Part shown: positions 25,228 through 34,332 of the stretch, in pieces | Numbering within the stretch: the stretch's first letter is position 1 | Layout of the letters: each line of letters starts with the position of its first letter | Assembly (NCBI RefSeq): GCF_024734895.1 | Contig: NZ_CP091430.1 | Location: 7,441,501-7,505,500, forward strand | Length of the DNA stretch: 64,000 bases | DNA from: Paenibacillus spongiae | Lineage (GTDB): Bacteria; Bacillota; Bacilli; Paenibacillales; Paenibacillaceae | Reading direction: 5' to 3' | Made by a program: the position numbers and the translations under genes | Notes under the pieces: generated by a model | What the model saw: only the letters and a program-made list of their open reading frames with translations | The model's database searches: none | What the model was told of the DNA's origin: nothing

Positions 25228-25262
25228 AAAAAATAAAGAGCCGCCCAGTTGGAGGGCGACTT
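25228..25262 (-). terminator. Terminator of the DUF1801 gene
   Basis: On the minus strand a CGCCC/GGGCG stem with a 7-nt loop is followed by CTCTTTATTTTTT, 41 nt past the stop. The remaining intergenic sequence up to 25024 is AT-rich and shows nothing else. Confidence 0.7.
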
Positions 25263-25302
25263 TTATTGGAACAGCGGCATCGAGTCCTTGATGAATCAAG
25301 CA

Positions 25303-25644
25303 TTATAATGTGCTGGAAGCCTGAACAAGCAGGCCGGACAACATATCATAATCAGGAGATTGACCTTCGCGAATTTTGATCCATTTTCTCTCAGGGGGAC
25401 CGTCGAATTGACCTTTCGGCAGTTCAAGCTCAGCCGCATTCATGATCATGAAGGCAACAGCGTCCTTGGAAGGCGTGATTACCGCGGCGTACTTGCCGTT
25501 TTTCAAAAAATGCGGTTTCTTATATTGTATACGCTCTTCCACGTCCGGAATGGACTGATGGATCATCTGACGCAGTTGATTGCATACCTCGACCTGCCAA
25601 GGTTGATTGATGCTTTCGATAAATGTCGTTACTTCCTGGTTCAT
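25303..25644 (-). CDS. DUF1801-family protein (YdhG-like)
   Basis: The product has 113 residues. The start ATG at 25644 has AAGGAG upstream. It shows the family pattern of an N-terminal helix pair (FIESINQPWQVEVCNQLRQMIHQSIPDVEERIQYKKPHF), then KNGKYAAVITPSKDAVAFMIM and a terminal WIKIREG-like strand. These small cytoplasmic proteins are of unknown function and are often beside AHSA1/START proteins, as here. It lies 62 nt downstream of the AHSA1 gene and is probably in the same ArsR-led operon. Confidence 0.85.
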   Translation of the reverse strand: MNQEVTTFIESINQPWQVEVCNQLRQMIHQSIPDVEERIQYKKPHFLKNGKYAAVITPSKDAVAFMIMNAAELELPKGQFDGPPERKWIKIREGQSPDYDMLSGLLVQASSTL

Positions 25645-25706
25645 AACTGTCTCTCTCCTTCCCAAAGATTATAGTTTCGCAGCGTAGCATTGCTTGATCG
25701 TTGCGC

Positions 25707-26216
25707 TTAGGTCTTCGCCAAGAAAGCATCGAGCTGATCGAAGGTTCCGACAAAACCTTGTTGGACATGCGGACGCATGCCTTCGAACGTTACACGCTCT
25801 TCATCCGCAGCGTTATAAGGACCGCCTTTAAGCGTAAGGGTTGTTTTTCCTAAGTCTTCCGTTAACGTTAAGTGATTGATGACCTCGAGCGGCCACGTTC
25901 CGCTGAATGGGGCCCGGATCGTATTGCCTTCTTCATCGGAGAACGATTGAATAAAGACCAGCTTCTCGGGCGCAACGATTTCTTGATAGACGAACTTGCC
26001 CCACATCACGTGCCCTTCAGGCGAGCGCTGACTGCCAAGGAACATGCCGCCCGGGCGCAGATCCAGCTTGGCGATTTTCAATTCATAGCCTTTCGGCCCC
26101 CACCATTGCGCCAATCGCTCCGGCTCCGTCCAAGCTTTGAATACCAGCTCACGAGGGGCGTCGAAGACACGGGAAATCATCAATCCGCTTTCCGTTACAC
26201 GGTTTTCTGCCATCAT
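25707..26216 (-). CDS. SRPBCC / AHSA1-type START-like protein
   Basis: The product has 169 residues with the activator-of-Hsp90-homologue pattern: ISRVFDAPRELVFKAWTEPERLAQWWGPKGY, DLRPGGMFLGSQRSPEG, and the closing helix GMRPHVQQGFVGTFDQLDAFLAKT. It forms a hydrophobic ligand cavity; the ligand is unknown. AGGAGG lies directly upstream of the ATG. The ArsR-AHSA1 arrangement is common in Bacillota, and the ArsR protein probably represses this operon. Confidence 0.9.
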   Translation of the reverse strand: MMAENRVTESGLMISRVFDAPRELVFKAWTEPERLAQWWGPKGYELKIAKLDLRPGGMFLGSQRSPEGHVMWGKFVYQEIVAPEKLVFIQSFSDEEGNTIRAPFSGTWPLEVINHLTLTEDLGKTTLTLKGGPYNAADEERVTFEGMRPHVQQGFVGTFDQLDAFLAKT

Positions 26217-26308
26217 TATTTCCTCCTTTTGTTTAGAACACGTTATGGGTAAAAAGCAGTCCGTTTCCTCCCATGGAAGATGAACGCTTATACGCCTGAA
26301 AATCAGGG

Positions 26309-26641
26309 TTAATCTGAATCTTTGCCTTGAGCCTGTATCTCACGCAAGTAATCATCCAGCCGATCCAGCCGGTCTTCCCACATGGAGCGAAAAGATTCCA
26401 GCCAGCTGTCGAGTTGTTGAAACGGCTCGGAGCGCAATTTAATGATTCGCCGATTAGCGGCCGGCTCTACCTCTACAATCCCTACCTCACTGAGTACACG
26501 GACATGTTTTGATGTCTGAGGTTGATTCATTTCCAAACGGACAGCAATTTCCCCGATTGTGAGCGGTCCGCCATCCCGCAGAAGTTCGATTATATGCAAC
26601 CGGTTGGGTTCGGCAAGTGCAGTGAAAGTTGTGCTATTCAT
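26309..26641 (-). CDS. ArsR-family transcriptional regulator
   Basis: The product has 110 residues with a winged helix: FTALAEPNRLHIIELLRDGGPLTIGEIAVRLEMNQPQTSKHVRVLSEVGIVEVEP. It lacks an obvious metal-binding CxC motif, so it belongs to the non-metal class often paired with AHSA1 proteins. It is the first gene of the operon, 92 nt upstream of the AHSA1 gene, with GGGAGG before the ATG. Autoregulation is likely by family habit. Confidence 0.92.
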   Translation of the reverse strand: MNSTTFTALAEPNRLHIIELLRDGGPLTIGEIAVRLEMNQPQTSKHVRVLSEVGIVEVEPAANRRIIKLRSEPFQQLDSWLESFRSMWEDRLDRLDDYLREIQAQGKDSD

Positions 26642-26835
26642 GTAATGAACCTCCCTTAAATCGATTATGCACTATAAGGAATATTCCAGTCAAGGAATAA
26701 ATTTGCAAAAATAAGCATGGGCATTGTGATCTCCTCTTGCTGCTGGTTGAAAACAAGGATATGACCGGCGCATGTTCGGAAATGTAAGGAATATTTCTGA
26801 GACCGAATCCCGCTGAAGATTACTACACGGATTTT

Positions 26836-26862
26836 AGGGCATCCTCAACATGAGGATGCCCT
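26836..26862. terminator. Perfect 12-bp hairpin with a 3-nt loop
   Basis: AGGGCATCCTCA and TGAGGATGCCCT flank ACA in the gap between the transporter gene end and the ArsR gene start. There is no U-run on the minus strand. It is the only clear feature in this 276-bp gap. Confidence 0.5.
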
Positions 26863-26917
26863 ATTCGTAAAGGTAAATATATAACACGATGGTTGATTAT
26901 CAGTTGGATTCGGCTGA

Positions 26918-28300
26918 CTAGGAAAACACGGCAGCCACATAGAGAAGCAGCACGAGCGCCATAGCGGCGGCGTATTTATAATTCGGCCCGGCGAGCTCGA
27001 ACACCGGCTTCTTCACCATGCCCGCCAGCAGATTATTTACCGCGGAGGCCGGTGAGATCGGATTCGATATGCCCCAGCTGCCAAGCAATAGAATAGCGAA
27101 ATATACCGGGCTGATGTGAACGGCCAACGGGTCGATTCCCGTAGCAAGAATCGTGACCGGCACAATCGGATGCAGACCGATCAACGAGGTTAGTGTAATG
27201 AGAGCGATCGTGAATATCGAGAACGATAAGGAGATCGGAAGAGGAATCTTCTCCAGCACTTCGGGCACATAGGCCCCGAACCCGGTCGCGCCAATCGAGC
27301 CGCTGAAGAAACCGGCCGCCAGAAACAGCGTAATCTCCTTCTGCAGAGCCGGAAGCGTTACCTTCACATGATTCGCCAGTCCTTGCCGGTACGTCGTCAT
27401 GGCCCCCTTCGCCAAGCACCAGATCAACGGGAAGAAGACAGCGGCCATGCAGGTGATCAGAACCATGGGCAGGTTGACCAGCCGCTCCAGCAGTAAGATG
27501 ATGGCAATGGCTGCAATCAGATAGATGCCAAGTCCGATCGGAAACCTGGCATGATCACGGCTCGCGCTGGGTATCTCATCGCTCGGATGCACAGCTTCAT
27601 CATCAGGCGGATCTTCCTTCATACGAATTCCCCGGAAATCGACGGCCAGGCTGACCAGGACGCTAATCAGCGACAAACCGAGCAAATAAGGAAGAACGGA
27701 CGACCAATAGACCGACAGCGCGGAGGTGACGAGCGTCATCGCCGCAAAATAAGGCGACCAGAATATCGCACCTCCGAACCCCCGGTTCATCGCATTGGCA
27801 AGCAGCCGCGACATGATGCCCGGCTGCGGTTTGACGAACGTCAGATGGTAGACGACGGGAATGGATCCCACGTTGATGAACGCGCCCAAGATTTGAGTAA
27901 GCACCTGTGTGCCGGTGAACAGAGCCGTTCGGCTCCGCACGCCCGTCTCGTAGAATCGCTTCAAGGCTGCGACGTAATCCGGAAGCCGGACCGGGATCCC
28001 GAACATTGGCGCGAAGACGAATAGCGTAACCAGCGTCACATTAATGCCGGCTGCTTCAAACCAGTACCGGGCATCTGCCTTCTGCAAGAGCAGGAGCAGC
28101 ACTCCGCCGGCCATGAAGAAGGCGGTCAGCCACAGTGTCAGCCCTTTAAGCTGAGGCATCAGGAGGATAATCGCCGCAAATACCAGACTGCCGAGCAAGA
28201 AGGACAGCGGTCCCCAATGCGTCAGCTGCTGCGCGATAAACACGGCAGCAAGCAGGAAGATGATTGCTCTGTCGAGCGACGCCTTTACGTTAATTGTCAT
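26918..28300 (-). CDS. Polytopic transporter-like membrane protein
   Basis: The product is a 460-residue integral membrane protein with about eleven to twelve segments. Two hairpin-like motifs occupy related positions in each half (INVGSIPVVYHLTF and GLHPIVPVTILATG), suggesting an inverted-repeat anion-transporter (IT-superfamily-like) fold. I do not assign a named family. It leads a three-gene operon with a DODA-type dioxygenase (17 nt away) and an esterase. I infer transport of an aromatic or carboxylate metabolite. Confidence 0.65.
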   Translation of the reverse strand: MTINVKASLDRAIIFLLAAVFIAQQLTHWGPLSFLLGSLVFAAIILLMPQLKGLTLWLTAFFMAGGVLLLLLQKADARYWFEAAGINVTLVTLFVFAPMFGIPVRLPDYVAALKRFYETGVRSRTALFTGTQVLTQILGAFINVGSIPVVYHLTFVKPQPGIMSRLLANAMNRGFGGAIFWSPYFAAMTLVTSALSVYWSSVLPYLLGLSLISVLVSLAVDFRGIRMKEDPPDDEAVHPSDEIPSASRDHARFPIGLGIYLIAAIAIILLLERLVNLPMVLITCMAAVFFPLIWCLAKGAMTTYRQGLANHVKVTLPALQKEITLFLAAGFFSGSIGATGFGAYVPEVLEKIPLPISLSFSIFTIALITLTSLIGLHPIVPVTILATGIDPLAVHISPVYFAILLLGSWGISNPISPASAVNNLLAGMVKKPVFELAGPNYKYAAAMALVLLLYVAAVFS

Positions 28301-28317
28301 GCAATCCGCCTTCTCGA

Positions 28318-29088
28318 TTAATTGAACTGCCAGCAGCTCAAGCTTAAATTACCCCACTGGTAGCTGCGGTGCAGCAGCTCTGCACGCCGGTTCGCATCGC
28401 CGGCCCCCATTGCAAGAAGCAAAGGGATAAAATGTTCATTGGTCGGTATCGCCTCTTGGGCGTACGGAGCCAGTTTGTCATACTGAAACAGCGCTTCGAC
28501 ATCCCACGTTTCCAGCTTGTTCTGCAGCCAGTTATCGAACGTAACGGCCCAATCTTCGATCCCGGCCGAATTCCGCTTCACTTGTCTTAAATTATGAACG
28601 GTTCCCCCGCTTCCGATAATCAGCACATCCTGCTCCCTGAGCGCCGACAGCGCTTTGCCGATTTCATATTGCTGCTCGTTGGTCAGGTATCGGTTAACGG
28701 ATAGCGCAACTACCGGAATATCCGCATCGGGATAAATCAGCTTGAGAACGGCCCAAGCGCCGTGGTCGAGTCCCCGCTCCCCGTCCATCACACATGGAAT
28801 CCCATGCTTGGTGAACAACGATTGAATCTGCCCGCTAAGAAGCCGATCGCCGGCCGCCGGATAGGTCATCCGGTAGAGCTCCTCCTGAAACCCTCTAAAA
28901 TCATAAATCGTGCTGTACGATTCAACCGCGCTCACCGTTTGAATGCTTTGTTCCCAATGAGCGGAAAATAAAACGATCGCCTTGGGCTTGGGTATATGGG
29001 CCGCGAAGTTTTTCAAGAAATCAGTGTAAGCATGATCTTCAACAACAAGAGAAGGCGCACCGTGTGCGATGAAAAAAGACGGCATCAT
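28318..29088 (-). CDS. Extradiol DODA-type dioxygenase (YgiD-like)
   Basis: The product has 256 residues. The metal and catalytic signatures of class III extradiol enzymes are IAHGAPSLV, LFSAHWEQ, RGLDHGAWAVL, IIGSGGTVHNLR and PTNEHFIPLLLAMGA. Family members open catecholic rings such as DOPA with a non-haem metal (zinc or iron); the true substrate here is unknown. The ATG at 29088 is taken, with AAGGAG 11 nt upstream. It lies 8 nt behind the esterase gene, so they are one operon. Confidence 0.9.
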   Translation of the reverse strand: MMPSFFIAHGAPSLVVEDHAYTDFLKNFAAHIPKPKAIVLFSAHWEQSIQTVSAVESYSTIYDFRGFQEELYRMTYPAAGDRLLSGQIQSLFTKHGIPCVMDGERGLDHGAWAVLKLIYPDADIPVVALSVNRYLTNEQQYEIGKALSALREQDVLIIGSGGTVHNLRQVKRNSAGIEDWAVTFDNWLQNKLETWDVEALFQYDKLAPYAQEAIPTNEHFIPLLLAMGAGDANRRAELLHRSYQWGNLSLSCWQFN

Positions 29089-29096
29089 ATCGCAAT

Positions 29097-29756
29097 TCAC
29101 TCCTTATTCGTATGAACTCCGGCATCCCGCTCCAGCCATCTCACGACATCGCGTTGGTTCTCCTCCGAGACGCCATGATCGGTCTGGTAGGTGTTGAAGG
29201 TCAGATGAGGGGTTAGATTCTGAAAATAAGCCGCAGTCTCGTGTCCGATCCGAATCGGGAATACCGAATCGAATTCCCCATGAGAGACAAACACCGATAC
29301 ATCGCTAACCGGTTGCAGCGAGTATTCTCCCTTGACGAATTCAGGGACATATCCGTTTAGCGCCACGATGCCTTTCAACTGATCGCCCATCGTAAGCGCT
29401 AGCGTCATGGATAAGATCGCGCCTTGGCTGAACCCAAGCATGTAACGTCTGCGCTCATCGACCGGATATTTCGCCGTCGCGTAATGAATGAATGCTTCCA
29501 GCTGCTGCACGGCTTGATCGAACAGCTCGCGGATGGGATTGCCCAGACTCTTCAGCTCATAATATTGATATCCGGCACCCAGCGGCAGATTGCCTCTAAT
29601 GTTGATGATAATAAAATCGGAAGCCAGCGGAGCGACTAAACCGAACATATTTCGTTCATTGGACCCTTTCCCGTGAAGGGTGAAAATCGTGGGATAGGTT
29701 CTGTCCGGATCCATATTGGCCGGCAGATGAATGTCATATTGGTATGCGGGTTCCAT
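29097..29756 (-). CDS. Alpha/beta-hydrolase (phospholipase/carboxylesterase family)
   Basis: The product is a 219-residue cytoplasmic hydrolase. The oxyanion region is FTLHGKGSNERN. The nucleophile Ser is in LGFSQGAILS, the acid Asp in SHGEFDSVFP and the His in QTDHGVSEEN. It resembles YtpA/YodD-type carboxylesterases that are often next to ring-cleaving dioxygenases. AGGAGG precedes the ATG. It is the first gene of the operon with the dioxygenase and the transporter, divergent from the XRE-cupin gene. Confidence 0.9.
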   Translation of the reverse strand: MEPAYQYDIHLPANMDPDRTYPTIFTLHGKGSNERNMFGLVAPLASDFIIINIRGNLPLGAGYQYYELKSLGNPIRELFDQAVQQLEAFIHYATAKYPVDERRRYMLGFSQGAILSMTLALTMGDQLKGIVALNGYVPEFVKGEYSLQPVSDVSVFVSHGEFDSVFPIRIGHETAAYFQNLTPHLTFNTYQTDHGVSEENQRDVVRWLERDAGVHTNKE

Positions 29757-29776
29757 AAGAAACCTCCTCGAAATAT

Positions 29777-29809
29777 TAGTAATAATGAAATATATTTTAT
29801 ACTAGTAAT
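29777..29809. promoter_or_regulatory. Candidate operator in the divergent esterase / XRE-cupin intergenic region
   Basis: TAGTAAT occurs at 29777-29783 and again at 29803-29809, 26 bp apart in direct orientation. The A+T-rich sequence between them includes a TATAAA-like minus-strand -10. They are a plausible site for the divergent XRE-cupin regulator. Confidence 0.35.
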
Positions 29810-29902
29810 TTAAATCACGGACCTCTGGCATGTCAACAATAAAATTGTTAATATGAATATATATTCTCTATTACAAATATTTTAAAGGGCGAGTGAATAC
29901 AA

Positions 29903-30454
29903 ATGGATATCGGCTCCAACATACGGGCAATTCGCAAACGGAAGAATATCACCATCGCGCAAATTTGTGAAGAAACCGGCTTGTCCCAAGGCTTCTTGAG
30001 TCAGGTTGAAACGAATAAAACGTCTCCCTCGATCGCCACGCTGGAAAATATCGCGACAGCCTTGGAAGTGCCCCTGGCTTATTTGCTGCTGAAGAAAGAA
30101 GAACGCATGGCCATTGTCCGGAAGGAAGACCGGAAGATCACGACAAGCGGTGCCGAGAAATTGAAGGTGGAGCACCTGAGCTCGACCAAGAATGTCAAGA
30201 CGGTGCTCGTCGAATTCCCTCCCGGGTCCTCCACAGGCGAAGCTCCGCATGCTCATGAAGGCGAAGAAGTGCACGTGGTGATCAAAGGGAGGATCTTCGC
30301 CGAGCAGGGAGAAGATTCGGCTGAGTTTGGCGAGGGGGATTCCTTCTCATGGAATGCGTGCACACCCCATTTTGTGAAGAATATCGGCGAGGAACTGGCC
30401 ATTGTGCTAATCTCCGTCTACACGGAGACGAATGATACGGACAATTTCTTTTAA
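29903..30454 (+). CDS. XRE-family regulator with C-terminal cupin sensor
   Basis: The product has 183 residues. The helix-turn-helix is at residues 6-60 (IRAIRKRKNITIAQICEETGLSQGFLSQVETNKTSPSIATLENIATAL). The cupin_2 domain is at 110-175 (PPGSSTGEAPHAHEGEEVHVVIKGRIF and GEGDSFSWNACTPHFVKNIGEE), with two His plus Glu likely binding metal or a small ligand. It is divergent from the esterase-dioxygenase-transporter operon with a 146-bp shared promoter region, so it probably controls that operon in response to a metabolite. Confidence 0.93.
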   Translation: MDIGSNIRAIRKRKNITIAQICEETGLSQGFLSQVETNKTSPSIATLENIATALEVPLAYLLLKKEERMAIVRKEDRKITTSGAEKLKVEHLSSTKNVKTVLVEFPPGSSTGEAPHAHEGEEVHVVIKGRIFAEQGEDSAEFGEGDSFSWNACTPHFVKNIGEELAIVLISVYTETNDTDNFF

Positions 30455-30524
30455 TAAAATGAAGGCTGACCAATAAACCGATCGACTTTGTGTAAAGCGT
30501 TCCGCAGATTAATTTAAGGAAGTG

Positions 30525-30565
30525 AAAGCATCTCTGATTAGCCTTTGGCACAGGGGTGCTTTTTC
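30525..30565 (+). terminator. Weak terminator candidate behind the XRE-cupin gene
   Basis: An imperfect stem (AAAGCATC with GGTGCTTT) ends in TTTTT, 70 nt past the stop. The stem has a mismatch and a long loop. Confidence 0.35.
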
Positions 30566-30663
30566 TCATGGTTATAAGATCATTTTCATTTCTTGTTCAG
30601 ATCAAACTGTTATGACCGCCATATAAGAGATCGCCACTCCGTGTTATTGAAAGGTTGGTCTGC

Positions 30664-31101
30664 ATGATTAAACAAGGAACGTTTGCCAAATATAACGGTC
30701 GAGAATATGCTGTAGGCAGAAAAGGCAGAGAGTGGGTAAATCTTATCAGTACAGATACTACCAGTGTCATCGATGGCTTTCTTCCCCACAAGTATGAATC
30801 GGGTATATTCATGAAGAAGGTACAGAAATCGGACATCCTGGAATCCTATATGGTAAGAGCCATTGTGGTGTATAAGGAGATAGAATTTGTTGTTCGGAAG
30901 AGGTTCAACGATACGGTGCTAATTGGAACTTCAGAGCAGCACACCGCCGAGTCGTTTGATTTTTATCGGCTTACGAAGTTTAATTACGAAAAGTGGATTC
31001 CCATTAATGAAGTATCCGATATTAAGAATGAAAAATCCCATTCGTCATCTAAAGCAGCTTTCTATTGTGGATTACATTGCAGCGGCTGCCGCGGCACGTA
31101 A
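30664..31101 (+). CDS. Hypothetical protein, 145 residues
   Basis: I do not recognise a family. The ATG at 30664 has AAAGG 9 nt upstream; a TTG three codons earlier is possible. The sequence is mixed alpha/beta with no signal or membrane segment. It starts MIKQGTFAKYNGREYAVG and has FVVRKRFNDTVLIGT in the middle and a Ser/Cys-rich tail. It stands alone between the XRE-cupin and MFS genes. The size and composition resemble immunity-type or SMI1-like small proteins, but no toxin gene is nearby. Confidence 0.55.
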   Translation: MIKQGTFAKYNGREYAVGRKGREWVNLISTDTTSVIDGFLPHKYESGIFMKKVQKSDILESYMVRAIVVYKEIEFVVRKRFNDTVLIGTSEQHTAESFDFYRLTKFNYEKWIPINEVSDIKNEKSHSSSKAAFYCGLHCSGCRGT

Positions 31102-31213
31102 CTCTACTTATGGCACACCAAAATGTTAATATAGGCATATAAGCAGAAATCGCATTTTGAAGTCACAGTCGTCTAATATACAAGGAGAGATTTTTGAAAG
31201 GAGATTCTGAGCG

Positions 31214-32524
31214 ATGTCGCAGGGCCTTCATAGTATGAAAGAAAGTTATTTGCGAGAATACGTGAATTCACCGGATAAGCAGAGACAGCTGTATAAACGA
31301 ACGCTGCTTATCGTCGTCATTTCCCAAATCTTTGGCGGTGCAGGACTCGCTGCAGGGGTGACAGTCGGAGCGCTCCTTGCCCAGGATATGCTGGGAACAG
31401 AGAGTTTGGCAGGCCTTCCCGCAGCGTTGTTAACCTTCGGTTCCGCTGTAGCCGCGCTGCTTGTCGGGCGTCTCTCGCAGCGTTACGGACGCCGCTCGGG
31501 GCTCGCCGCAGGATTCCTAACAGGAGGTATTGGCGCTGTAGGCGTCATATTCGCGGCTGTAAGTGATAACATCGCACTTCTGTTCGTTTCGCTGTTTATC
31601 TACGGCGCGGGCACGGCTACAAACCTGCAGGCGCGTTATGCAGGGACAGATTTGGCGAAGCCTGCACAGCGGGCAACAGCGGTCAGTACTGCAATGGTTT
31701 CGACTACATTCGGCGCTGTCGCAGGCCCGAACCTGGTCGATGTCATGGGCCGGTTCGCGGTGTCACTCGGCGTTCCAGCCTTAGCAGGCCCCTTCCTATT
31801 AGCTGCCGCGGCTTTCATTCTAGCCGGTTTAGTGTTCCTGATTTTTCTCCGCCCGGACCCCTTCGTTGTTGCGAAGGCGATCGCCGAAGCACAGGAAGAC
31901 CCGAAGCCTTCATCGGACATGAGTACACCTGCACGGACGATAAACAACAAGGGGATCATTGTCGGGACGACCGTCATGATCTTAACCCAGATCGTCATGG
32001 TCGCCATTATGACCATGACGCCCATACACATGCAGAACCACGGTCATGGCCTAGGTGACGTAGGATTCATTATCGGCATACATGTCGGCGCGATGTACCT
32101 TCCTTCTCTCCTAACAGGCGTCCTGGTTGACAAGGTTGGACGTACGGCCATGTCGATTGCTTCCGGCGTCATTCTGCTTGCTGCCGGCATTGTCGCTGCT
32201 ATTGCACCCGCCGATTCCCTATTGGTGCTGACCATCGCCCTCGCACTGCTGGGACTGGGCTGGAACCTTGGAATAATTAGCGGGACGGCGCTCATCGTGA
32301 ATGCCACTTCATTGGCCACGCGTGCAAAAACGCAAGGAACGATCGATGTTTTGATGGCTTTGGCAGGAGCATCGGGCGGAATGCTGTCAGGTATGGTTGT
32401 GGCTCAATCCAGCTACGCAGCCCTCTCCCTTGCCGGAGGCTTCCTCTCCCTGCTGCTGATCCCGGTCGTGATCTGGTCGCGTATCCAGCGCACGATGCCC
32501 GTGTCGAAAAATAAGTCGATGTAG
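31214..32524 (+). CDS. MFS transporter
   Basis: This is a 436-residue, twelve-segment major facilitator. The conserved loop between segments 2 and 3 is VGRLSQRYGRRSGLAAG. The central cytoplasmic loop is at about 215-250 (AEAQEDPKPSSDMSTPARTINNK), followed by the second half with VDKVGRTAMSIASG. The substrate is unknown; drug or metabolite export is typical of this group. AAAGGAG precedes the ATG. It has no obvious operon partner. Confidence 0.9.
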   Translation: MSQGLHSMKESYLREYVNSPDKQRQLYKRTLLIVVISQIFGGAGLAAGVTVGALLAQDMLGTESLAGLPAALLTFGSAVAALLVGRLSQRYGRRSGLAAGFLTGGIGAVGVIFAAVSDNIALLFVSLFIYGAGTATNLQARYAGTDLAKPAQRATAVSTAMVSTTFGAVAGPNLVDVMGRFAVSLGVPALAGPFLLAAAAFILAGLVFLIFLRPDPFVVAKAIAEAQEDPKPSSDMSTPARTINNKGIIVGTTVMILTQIVMVAIMTMTPIHMQNHGHGLGDVGFIIGIHVGAMYLPSLLTGVLVDKVGRTAMSIASGVILLAAGIVAAIAPADSLLVLTIALALLGLGWNLGIISGTALIVNATSLATRAKTQGTIDVLMALAGASGGMLSGMVVAQSSYAALSLAGGFLSLLLIPVVIWSRIQRTMPVSKNKSM

Positions 32525-32585
32525 CGCTGCGCAGGCAGCATGTTCGTCTGAGGCTCATAATCATGCGCGCACATAGGACTTCTGA

Positions 32586-32993
32586 TTAGCGATCTATACG
32601 CTTGGTCATTCCACTGGTAAATTTCTTGAAGCCAAGCGTTTCATAATAGGGTTCCAGTTGTTCGACGCACATCAGTTGAGGAATGACGCGATGCTGCTCG
32701 CAATGTTGAATGATTCGATTCAACATTTCTTTGCCGATTCCCATGGATTGATAGCTTGGATGCACGCATACGCCGCATATAATTCCGGTAATCACGCCAT
32801 CCGAAATAACGCGTCCCATCCCCACTAATTGTTGATCATCGAAAGCATAAATCGCGTACCAGCTCTGATTGCACATCCGTTCCAATTCATCAACGGTTAA
32901 CCGCAGCGAGTTCCATCCTAACGACTCGTATAAGGCTAGCAATGGATTGAAATTATCAGGGGGCGTTGTCGTATAGCGGATCGTTTTGTCCAT
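32586..32993 (-). CDS. GNAT-family N-acetyltransferase
   Basis: The product has 135 residues. The acetyl-CoA binding loop is VHPSYQSMGIGKEMLNRIIQHC; the closing beta strand/helix is EPYYETLGFKKF. The ATG at 32993 has GGAGAGG before it. It is a small cytoplasmic acetyltransferase with unknown acceptor, divergent from the EEP-domain gene at 33113. Confidence 0.9.
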   Translation of the reverse strand: MDKTIRYTTTPPDNFNPLLALYESLGWNSLRLTVDELERMCNQSWYAIYAFDDQQLVGMGRVISDGVITGIICGVCVHPSYQSMGIGKEMLNRIIQHCEQHRVIPQLMCVEQLEPYYETLGFKKFTSGMTKRIDR

Positions 32994-33112
32994 GCATACC
33001 TCTCCTATGTTTATATCCCGATTTACAAACGAATCAAAAAACTCATACACTCCGATAATAAAAGTATTCTACCCTTATCCCGTACATCACCAAATACTGG
33101 AGGCTGGTAGAA

Positions 33113-34027
33113 TTGTTGAAAATGAAGAAGAAGATGGCCATGAAGAAGGTGACCGTTATGACGTTCATCTTGTCGTTGATTATGATTCCTGCACTGGCAT
33201 TCAACGGCATAGCCGCTGCGATGGAACCGCCAGTGTTCGAGAGAGGCAATGAAGTCGAAATTAAAGTCATGTCGTACAATATCCATCATGGAGAAGGCGA
33301 AGATGCGGTCCTGGATTTAGAACGGATCGCCCAGGTCATTGAACAATCGGGCGCCGATATTACCGGCTTGCAAGAAGTGGACAATCATTTCTCGGAACGC
33401 AGCAAGTTTGTCGATCAAGCCAAATGGTTGGCGGACCGTCTGGGAATGGAATACGCGTATGCCGCGAATCTGGACTATGACCCTCTGCAGGAAGGGCAGC
33501 ACCGCCGTCAATACGGAACGGCCGTGTTAAGCAAATATCCGATTCTTTCCGCCAAGAACCATCTGCTGACCAACATTCCTTACCCGGTTCAGCCGTCCGA
33601 ACAGCGCGGCCTCCTGGAGACGTTGATCAACGTGAAAGGAAACCACATTCGTTTCTTCAATACGCACCTGGATCACAGAAGAGCCGAGCAGCGGGATTCG
33701 CAGATCAGAGAAATTCTTGAAATCGCCAAGCAGCGGGAAGGAACGAGCATCTTCGCGGGAGATTTCAATGCCGAGCCCGGCAGTGCCGAAATTTTGAAGC
33801 TGACCGCACAATACAAGGATGTATTCGCCGAGCTCGGTCAGGATCAAGACTATACGATTCCGGTGATCAATCCGGATCGGCGCATCGACTATTTCTTTAC
33901 TTCGGACGATGTCAAGATTAGCGCCGCGGAAGTCATCGACACGATCGCATCCGACCACTTGCCGATTACAGCCAACCTTGTCTTAACGAAAGAGGCCCCG
34001 TTCAATAACGGAGTCGGCAAGAATTAA
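33113..34027 (+). CDS. Secreted endonuclease/exonuclease/phosphatase (EEP) family protein
   Basis: The product has 304 residues with an N-terminal signal sequence (about 1-36). Catalytic motifs of the EEP fold are present: SYNIHHGEG, TGLQEVDNHFS, NTHLDHRRAEQR, IFAGDFNAEPGS, RRIDYFFTS and ASDHLPI. Substrates in the family include nucleic acids, sphingomyelin and phosphoinositides. The start is probably the first TTG at 33113, because GGAGG lies 9 nt upstream, while the later ATG is too far from it. A strong terminator follows. Confidence 0.9.
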   Translation: MLKMKKKMAMKKVTVMTFILSLIMIPALAFNGIAAAMEPPVFERGNEVEIKVMSYNIHHGEGEDAVLDLERIAQVIEQSGADITGLQEVDNHFSERSKFVDQAKWLADRLGMEYAYAANLDYDPLQEGQHRRQYGTAVLSKYPILSAKNHLLTNIPYPVQPSEQRGLLETLINVKGNHIRFFNTHLDHRRAEQRDSQIREILEIAKQREGTSIFAGDFNAEPGSAEILKLTAQYKDVFAELGQDQDYTIPVINPDRRIDYFFTSDDVKISAAEVIDTIASDHLPITANLVLTKEAPFNNGVGKN

Positions 34028-34046
34028 ACAGTATAGAATGACAATC

Positions 34047-34086
34047 CCGGCTCCCAGCACCGTTTAGGGGGCCGGCTTTTATTTCC
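34047..34086 (+). terminator. Terminator of the EEP-family gene
   Basis: A 9-bp stem CCGGCTCCC/GGGGGCCGG (one G-T pair) with an 11-nt loop is followed by CTTTTATTT. The remaining 245 bases to 34332 show no gene. Confidence 0.8.
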
Positions 34087-34332
34087 AGTCAAATGGCTGG
34101 CGCGATACCTAAAATGGGACCGCCCCGATAGCCAATAGTGACCGGGAAAGTCCCATCTTATCAAGTGTAAATTGACAGCTCTCCTCGGAAAGCAGCTACT
34201 CACGGAAAACATCCATCTTGTCATTCTGCAAGCGGCATCCCTCCCTGCTTGAACAGCTTCCCCTGAAGGTTCAATTGTTGTTCTATTTCTATGTCTGCAG
34301 CCGGTCTTCATGCCTGCAATTTGCTGCGGTCA

